DNA from: Opitutales bacterium
GTDB taxonomy: Bacteria; Verrucomicrobiota; Verrucomicrobiia; Opitutales; Seribacteraceae
DNA: 64,000 nucleotides
Reading direction: 5' to 3'
Assembly: GCA_029254745.1 (NCBI GenBank)
Contig: JAQWWZ010000059.1
Span: 62,001 to 126,000, forward strand
Of the stretch, positions 58,219-64,000 are shown in pieces (within the stretch, counting starts at the first letter, position 1; each line of letters begins with the position of its first letter). Under the pieces are notes generated by a model, which was not told the origin of the DNA, did not search any database, and saw only the letters and a list, made by a program, of their open reading frames with translations. Made by a program: the position numbers and the translations under genes.

Positions 58219-58898
58219 GCAATTCGGTCGAGATTATTTGGCAAAATGAAACATTTCACTTGCTCCCGGAAAAAGCAATTTATTGGGAAAGAGAAAAAAC
58301 TCTTTTTATCGCAGATCCACATTTTGGAAAATCTGCAGCTTTTCGAAAGCATGGTATTCCCGTTACCGAAAAAACCACGGAAGATGACATCTATAGGTTA
58401 TCCAGACTCATCCAAGAGACTGGTTCACTTAGAATTGTTTTCCTCGGTGACTTCATACATGCCAAGCAATCCAAAACTCAAGTTCTTAGAAACCTACTTT
58501 TTCTATGGAGGGAAGAATTCCCATCCATTGACCTTCATTTGATTCGGGGGAACCATGACCTCGGCGCAGGAGACCCATGGTCTGAGCTTAACATCCACTG
58601 CCACGATGAGCCATGGACTATATTCAAATGGGAATGCCGACATCATCCAAATTCAAATCTATCTGTGCCCTACTTTGCCGGTCACTTACACCCAGGCTAC
58701 ATATTAAAAGGTAAAGGAAGAGCTCAACTAAGAACCGCCTGCTTTCAAATAGGAATGGGTCATATAATATTTCCCGCTTTTGGGTCATTTACCGGGCTAA
58801 AAAATATTAAACCAGAAAGCGGTGAACAACTTTTTCTTACCAACGGGGAGAAAGTCATAGCCTTACCTTCCTCCAAAAGCTTTTTACGAAAACAATGA
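58215..58898 (+). CDS. pdeM: Ligase-associated DNA-damage-response endonuclease PdeM (metallophosphatase)
   Basis: FIADPHFGKSAAFRKHGIPV; FLGDFIHAK; LIRGNHDLGA; FAGHLHPGY. Confidence 0.93.
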   Translation: MSNSVEIIWQNETFHLLPEKAIYWEREKTLFIADPHFGKSAAFRKHGIPVTEKTTEDDIYRLSRLIQETGSLRIVFLGDFIHAKQSKTQVLRNLLFLWREEFPSIDLHLIRGNHDLGAGDPWSELNIHCHDEPWTIFKWECRHHPNSNLSVPYFAGHLHPGYILKGKGRAQLRTACFQIGMGHIIFPAFGSFTGLKNIKPESGEQLFLTNGEKVIALPSSKSFLRKQ

Positions 58899-59025
58899 TG
58901 CATTTATCCCTTTTTTACCCCCTCGAATTTCAACTTGACTTAAACTCGTGGTATGAAAACCTAGGGTTAGTCGTTTACGCGGCTTATTGAACTATAATTA
59001 ATACTTAAAATAAATTGATACTATC

Positions 59026-59175
59026 ATGAAAAACTTGCTTTTCATTCTCGGATTACTTTCCATCGGATTATTCGCCTCTTGTGGCGGCGGTGCTGCGGAA
59101 GCAGATTGCTGCGGAGCAGACGGCGAATGCTGCAAAGAAGGTGCTCACGACCACGAAGGTAACGCTTCCGAATAA
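59026..59175 (+). CDS. Small Cys-rich lipoprotein (49 aa)
   Basis: MKNLLFILGLLSIGLFASCGGGAAEADCCGADGECCKEGAHDHEGNASE*; followed by an intrinsic terminator. Confidence 0.75.
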   Translation: MKNLLFILGLLSIGLFASCGGGAAEADCCGADGECCKEGAHDHEGNASE

Positions 59176-59197
59176 GTTTAGATACTTTTTTTAAAAT

Positions 59198-59231
59198 AAG
59201 CCCTTATCGTTTTTCGGTAAGGGCTTTTTTT
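59198..59231 (+). terminator. Intrinsic terminator after the small lipoprotein
   Basis: AAGCCCTTA...TAAGGGCTT followed by TTTTT. Confidence 0.88.
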
Positions 59232-59277
59232 GTGGGTTGTTTTGTCTACTTGCCTAGCCATTGATATAAATGTTTTA

Positions 59278-59496
59278 ATGAGTAATTTCGTCCAAGTTCA
59301 CGAACCAGAAAATTTATTGGATGGTGCAAGGGTCACCTATTCCACTCCTCATAGTAGAAAATCTTTCATTTTAGCCCGCCCCCAAGAAGATAAGATTCAT
59401 CCGCCCGTGGCCGTTGAGTCCTTTGCCCTTGATCCAGATTACTACGCTGACTTAATGAAGGAGGTTGAAGCCCTCCACCGCAAACAAAACAAGTGA
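59278..59496 (+). CDS. Hypothetical protein
   Basis: MSNFVQVHEPENLLDGARVTYSTPHSRKSFILARPQED...; internal Met preferred over the ORF-track start. Confidence 0.55.
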   Translation: MSNFVQVHEPENLLDGARVTYSTPHSRKSFILARPQEDKIHPPVAVESFALDPDYYADLMKEVEALHRKQNK

Positions 59497-59533
59497 TCCT
59501 TGCCATCAATTTAAGATTTTTAGATTCTTCGGA

Positions 59534-61306
59534 ATGTGCCGAAGTACGAAAAGCATATTTTCATTCCTTGTTTCCTTATCCAGCTCAAAGCATCCCTCCG
59601 TGGAGTGTAAACAAAATAAAAAGTACACCTATGGCTTTGCTCACTGGTTTTTTGGGCGAGCACTTGGGTTAGTCTGTTTTTTTGCTTTTATTTCATATTG
59701 GATTCAGGCAGATGCACTGATTGGTCCCGCCGGTATCAATGCGTGGGAAAAAGATCTTGAATTCATAGAGACTCTTTCTGCTGCTCAAGAAGACACAGTA
59801 AATAAATGGTTTCTTCGCCCTACTCTTCTGTGGCTTCCACTCTTGGATAACCATAATTTACTTTTTGCCATAGGCACCCTTTCGGCTGGGTTTCTAATTC
59901 TTGGTTTTATTCCTGCCCTTAGTGCAATTATTGCCTATGTCACCTATCTTTCACTTATGGTTGTCGGAGGGCCTTTCCTTAGCTTCCAGTGGGATATTTT
60001 ATTGCTTGAAACCCTACTCATCTCTCTTCCCTTTTTACCGATTTCACGGATTCATAAACTTTCGGATGCACATGACCCCCCAATCATTGGACGCTTTTTA
60101 CTTATCGCTCTTTTAGCCAAGCTAATGCTTGAATCTGGCGTTGTTAAATTTACATTTTTTGACAGGAATGGGTTCAATACTTGGCGTGAATTAACCGCCC
60201 TCGATTTTCATTACTGGACCCAACCGCTTCCTCATACCTTGAGCCCTTGGATACATGCTTTACCTGACTGGTTTGATCAGCTTTCACTTTTCCTGATCTA
60301 CGCAACCGAACTGGTTTTGCCTTTCTTGCTTTTTTTACCGGGTAAATGGAGAAGGATAGGTGTGATCGGTCAAATTATCCTCCAAGTCGCCATTCTTTTA
60401 TCCGGAAATTATGGATTCTTTAATCTGCTTACTCTTTGCTTATGCATTCCCTTAATCGATGACCAACTGCTCCCTTCCTTCCTGGTCAAAAAAATAAGCC
60501 AAAACAAAAAGCAGGGAGCTAGGTTTCGCACATTCTTGAGGACGGGCATTGCCTGCATTCTCGCTTTCATCATGGTCTCGACGACTTTTGGTCACCTCAT
60601 AAAGGATATAAAGGGGAATCAAGCCGCTTTGAAAGAACATCTTGTTGTACCTAAGTGGATACAAAGCTTGCAAGTGAAGGCGGGACACTTCCGCTGCTTT
60701 AACTCTTATGGTCTCTTTCGGGTCATGACTACCACAAGACCCGAGATTATTATCGAAGCAAGCCGAGATGGTACAACTTGGCAGACTTATGAATTCAAAT
60801 GGAAGCCTAGTCATGAAAACCAATCTTTAAGTTTCACGGGTCCACATATGCCCCGTATTGATTGGCAAATGTGGTTTGAAGGGCTCAACTTTGAAAACCA
60901 TACCCAACATCCATTCTCGCAATTTCTCTATGGTCGATTTTTACAGATGATGGTAAACGGTCATTCTGATTCTGTTTTTTCAAACCTGCGGGAGGTATTG
61001 GGAGTCAAAGAATTCCAGGCTCTCCAACGATCCCCACCAGCGGTACAAAACCAAGCAATTACCAATTACAATCACCTCATTCAATCCTTTCGATCGCGGT
61101 CGAAATGGTTTGGTTCATTTCTAAAAGCACTAGGAGAAGGGAAACAGAATGTGCTCGAACAACTATCACCAACCAACCCAGTTGACTACAAACCCAGTTA
61201 TCTACGGGTGTCACTTTCCCATTTTAAATTTTCAGAAGCTGAAGGTATGCAATGGGAAATTTCCAAGATTCCTGGGGCGTCTTATACTTTAGCCTTAGAT
61301 ATTTAA
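59534..61306 (+). CDS. Lipase maturation factor (LMF1) family membrane protein
   Basis: HWFFGRALGLVCFFAFISYWIQADALIGPAGI; LLLETLLISL; NGFNTWRELTALDFHYWTQPLPHTLSPWIHALP. Start uncertain (59465 or 59534). Confidence 0.9.
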   Translation: MCRSTKSIFSFLVSLSSSKHPSVECKQNKKYTYGFAHWFFGRALGLVCFFAFISYWIQADALIGPAGINAWEKDLEFIETLSAAQEDTVNKWFLRPTLLWLPLLDNHNLLFAIGTLSAGFLILGFIPALSAIIAYVTYLSLMVVGGPFLSFQWDILLLETLLISLPFLPISRIHKLSDAHDPPIIGRFLLIALLAKLMLESGVVKFTFFDRNGFNTWRELTALDFHYWTQPLPHTLSPWIHALPDWFDQLSLFLIYATELVLPFLLFLPGKWRRIGVIGQIILQVAILLSGNYGFFNLLTLCLCIPLIDDQLLPSFLVKKISQNKKQGARFRTFLRTGIACILAFIMVSTTFGHLIKDIKGNQAALKEHLVVPKWIQSLQVKAGHFRCFNSYGLFRVMTTTRPEIIIEASRDGTTWQTYEFKWKPSHENQSLSFTGPHMPRIDWQMWFEGLNFENHTQHPFSQFLYGRFLQMMVNGHSDSVFSNLREVLGVKEFQALQRSPPAVQNQAITNYNHLIQSFRSRSKWFGSFLKALGEGKQNVLEQLSPTNPVDYKPSYLRVSLSHFKFSEAEGMQWEISKIPGASYTLALDI

Positions 61307-61367
61307 GAAGGAGCAGCCCGAGAAAAACCTTGAGCAATTCTCGTTTTCCTTCACTACACTATAAAGC

Positions 61368-61637
61368 ATGAAAAGTTCATATGAATTAGCAATGGAAAGA
61401 ATGGGAGGAGATGAGAACCCATTAACCGACGAACAAAAGCAAAAGATTTCTGAAATTGAATCGAAGTATAAAGCTAAGATTGCCGAACGGAAAATATTTT
61501 TAGAAAAAAGCGTACAGGATGCACTGGCTAAAAGTGATTTAAATGAAGCGGAGGAAGCCCGGTCAATATTAGCCCAAGAAGTTGCCAAACTTGAAGCCAA
61601 GGCCGAAGCCGAAAAAGAAAAAGTTCACGATCTTTAA
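61368..61637 (+). CDS. Small coiled-coil hypothetical protein
   Basis: 89 aa, charged helical: MERMGGDENPLTDEQKQKISEIESKYKAKIAERKIFLEKS... Confidence 0.65.
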   Translation: MKSSYELAMERMGGDENPLTDEQKQKISEIESKYKAKIAERKIFLEKSVQDALAKSDLNEAEEARSILAQEVAKLEAKAEAEKEKVHDL

Positions 61638-62590
61638 TGATTTGCTAAGCCTTTCTTAAAGCTAGCAATGTAAAGCATAGCGACTGGTATGCCATAATCA
61701 CCCCAGCGTTCGATCCATTCAAAAATATTGACGAGGCCCATGCCTGAGACGGTATCGGCCGGGACATAAAGAAATTCGGTAAAAATTTTCCAGACTAAAG
61801 CCAGAAAGATAAGAGAACGGATCGGGGCCACAAAAATCAATACCCCCAAAGCAAACTCTGCATATCCTACCTTGGTTATAAATTCCACATCTGCAGCTAC
61901 CCCAATCGACTGCCAGTGATTGATAAGCATTTGTTTTTCCACAGCAAAGCCAAAACCGGCATGGCCAAGTAACAGTAATGTAAGGCAACACTTACAGAGA
62001 AAGAAAATGGTATCAATTGTGGATTCCTTTATCTCGGGTTCATTGTAAGCGGAAAGTAAATCTTTTCGGGTCAATGCAAAGGTACCTCCCATGATCAGCA
62101 ACATAAAAGGAGGTCCCCAATTTCCAGCTCGCTCCCAAAATTCCCAAGTTTGCATCTTTGCGACACGCATAGAGTCTGTTGCCAGTTGCACAACCCATAC
62201 ACCATCCACTTGCACTTTCTCGAGGTTCCCTGCAAGTGGGCGCAAAGCGGCGGTCCATAACGCCCAAAGAAACATCCAAATTAAAATCGCCCGACTCGAG
62301 CCCTTCAATAAAAGAATTGCCATTAAAATATCAAAGGCCCCAATAAATGGCTGCAACTTCCAGGCAATATCCGGCTCAATTCCCTGAGACATAAAGAAAG
62401 GAAGCCAGCCAGACTTGGTGATCAGTCCCCATGTGCCGTGGCCGATAAAGCACAAAGCTGCGGTTATCCGAAGAGTCCAATGCAATTGAGTTTGTAAGGT
62501 TTTCTTATTCCCCGAATGTGGGCCAAATAAGCCATGGGTGAAATATTCTATAACTGACATCTTATCATGCTGATTGACCAGCTTCCCCAA
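61634..62590 (-). CDS. DoxX-like multi-pass membrane protein
   Basis: About 7-8 hydrophobic segments, LRITAALCFIGHGTWGLITKSGWLPFF; LGHAGFGFAVEKQMLINHW. Confidence 0.7.
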   Translation of the reverse strand: MGKLVNQHDKMSVIEYFTHGLFGPHSGNKKTLQTQLHWTLRITAALCFIGHGTWGLITKSGWLPFFMSQGIEPDIAWKLQPFIGAFDILMAILLLKGSSRAILIWMFLWALWTAALRPLAGNLEKVQVDGVWVVQLATDSMRVAKMQTWEFWERAGNWGPPFMLLIMGGTFALTRKDLLSAYNEPEIKESTIDTIFFLCKCCLTLLLLGHAGFGFAVEKQMLINHWQSIGVAADVEFITKVGYAEFALGVLIFVAPIRSLIFLALVWKIFTEFLYVPADTVSGMGLVNIFEWIERWGDYGIPVAMLYIASFKKGLANH

Positions 62591-62608
62591 GGCAATTAGG
62601 AAATAGAG

Positions 62609-63847
62609 ATGAATCGCTCAAAAGTTTTAAAGAGGATCTGCTCACCTCTAATTTCCGTTTTTATTTTCCTTCCTTCCCTTCTCGGTCAAACGACCAACAC
62701 ATTTTGTGAAAAACTGAATGACTTTGGTACATTTTATGAGAACCCAGAGTCCCCAGGTCTTCAAAGCACAAAGCTTTTCCTCTCCTATCAACATCAAGTT
62801 GGACATATTGATGGTACGGATAAGACAGGGAACGCTTTTGATGATTCATTTGAAGAATTCAGGCGGGTCTGGATCGGATTGACAGGAAAATTTGCCAACT
62901 ATTGGAAGTTTAAAGTAGTCAGCCAAATCTCCAATGACCGCAATGCCTATCCTAATGATTACAGACAGTGGGGACATGAAACTTTTCGGGCCGCCAATAT
63001 CACCTTTGAAGCCGACCAGTTTTGGGAATGGGAAGGCATTGACTCGATGAGCTTTGGCTATGGTCGACGGACGGGACGGATGGCGGACGAATGGCAACGA
63101 TCTTCGACCATGATCAATTGCTTGGAACGCTCATCCTTCTCAAATAAATTATGGCTTTACGACAGGGAAAAAGGAAATCCATTAGCAGCATGGGTGAAAT
63201 GGACTGCTGGAAAGCACAGCTTTGACACCGCTATTTTTTCTGGAACTTACGATGATTACATTGGAGGTTGGGAAGACAGTACAACTTATTACGGCTCTTG
63301 GCTTGGAGACTACTCGAAGGGAAGCTCCTATGAAATTCTTGAGTATTGGCTTTCCTACTACAAACAAGACGGGGCGATTACTGAAGACCGGCTGGCGGGC
63401 GGAAATGAATGGGCATTATCCTTGGTGAATCGGATTGGAAATGGACCGTGGGCTCTACATAGTACGATTGCATGGGGAGATAATGGGGACCAGGCAACAC
63501 TAGAGCGAGAAGGGTCTTTTAGTGGCGTTGTACTTATGCCGATGTATTGGATTAAAGATGAAAAACTAAAAATAGTGGTAAGATATTTATATCAACAATC
63601 CGATCAGCCGGAGGGGCTCAAATTAAACAGTCGTTACATTCCGCTTTCTGACAGAAGAGATACAAGCATTGATTTAAATGATGGTCGGGGTGATGAACAG
63701 CAGGCTTTCTACCTTGGACTGAATTATTATTTATGCGGCGAAAAGCTTAAGCTCATTAGTGGTATCCAACATGATGAACTAAAGTCTGAGGGTGAAACAC
63801 AGTTTCGTGGTTGGACAGTAGGTACAAGTATTCGACTTTGGTTTTAG
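62609..63847 (+). CDS. Phosphate-selective porin O/P-like outer membrane porin
   Basis: Signal peptide; FRRVWIGLTGKFANYWKFKVVSQISND; alternating beta pattern; ends with aromatic GTSIRLWF. Confidence 0.85.
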   Translation: MNRSKVLKRICSPLISVFIFLPSLLGQTTNTFCEKLNDFGTFYENPESPGLQSTKLFLSYQHQVGHIDGTDKTGNAFDDSFEEFRRVWIGLTGKFANYWKFKVVSQISNDRNAYPNDYRQWGHETFRAANITFEADQFWEWEGIDSMSFGYGRRTGRMADEWQRSSTMINCLERSSFSNKLWLYDREKGNPLAAWVKWTAGKHSFDTAIFSGTYDDYIGGWEDSTTYYGSWLGDYSKGSSYEILEYWLSYYKQDGAITEDRLAGGNEWALSLVNRIGNGPWALHSTIAWGDNGDQATLEREGSFSGVVLMPMYWIKDEKLKIVVRYLYQQSDQPEGLKLNSRYIPLSDRRDTSIDLNDGRGDEQQAFYLGLNYYLCGEKLKLISGIQHDELKSEGETQFRGWTVGTSIRLWF

Positions 63848-63926
63848 CAAATATTACCACGAATATGGCTTTTTATTTAATTGTAAGGTAGGTTGAGAAA
63901 GTACCTTTACTTTACTATCTCCGCCT

Positions 63927-64000
63927 ATGGCCAATAACCAATACACAGATCACAATCCTCCTGAGTTAGATCATAGCACTGCTGTGTGTCCAAATTCGAG
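63927..64000 (+). CDS. Start of a further ORF, truncated by the right window edge
   Basis: ATGGCCAATAACCAATAC... open to the window end (MANNQYTDHNPPELDHSTAVCPNS). Confidence 0.4.
   Translation, partial: MANNQYTDHNPPELDHSTAVCPNS

Noticed and set aside
58899-59025. Promoter-like TTGACT upstream of the small lipoprotein
   Set aside because: No convincing -10 at proper spacing; too weak to annotate.
1-64000. CRISPR arrays, rRNA genes, complete insertion sequences, known defence systems
   Set aside because: No regularly spaced repeats, rRNA signatures, intact transposases or recognisable defence gene sets were seen on either strand.

Overview
The window is mostly bacterial chromosome. Gene content (Cys-type sulfatases, SHD1-repeat protein, PmoA-like and sorbosone-dehydrogenase-like enzymes, DUF3450-ExbB/ExbD-TonB operon) suggests a marine Verrucomicrobia/PVC-type organism; this taxonomic guess is inference. 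Recognisable blocks: photolyase/DUF2256 locus; tesA-ybbA-ybbP-like locus; rpsO-pnp; surE; rpmI-rplT-pheS-pheT-gatCAB; DUF3450-ExbB-ExbB-ExbD-ExbD-TonB-TPR operon; metF; Fur-family regulator-nadA; a polysaccharide-degradation-type cluster (two sulfatases, acetylxylan-esterase-like hydrolase, cytochrome c, sorbosone-dehydrogenase/PmoA fusion, sugar isomerase); tRNA-Lys(CTT); queC-queD-queE; SRAP + Lhr-like helicase + PdeM. Reading the apparently empty intergenic regions showed (i) a decayed sulfatase (~12.5-13.2 kb), (ii) a decayed formylglycine-generating-enzyme (SUMF1) gene (~16.2-16.7 kb), (iii) a decayed tyrosine-recombinase C-terminus beside tRNA-Lys plus a 5' half-tRNA fragment (~51.7-52.4 kb), (iv) two small ORFs missing from the ORF track, and (v) candidate regulatory elements: stacked hairpins upstream of rpsO, a TTGAGA-type operator shared by the TonB operon and fur, and hairpins upstream of queC. 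I did not find a convincing complete novel defence-type or mobile system. The best unexplained protein is the 351-aa ORF at 8760, which has a possible kinase-like active-site pattern. All assignments come from reading the sequence and have not been searched against databases.
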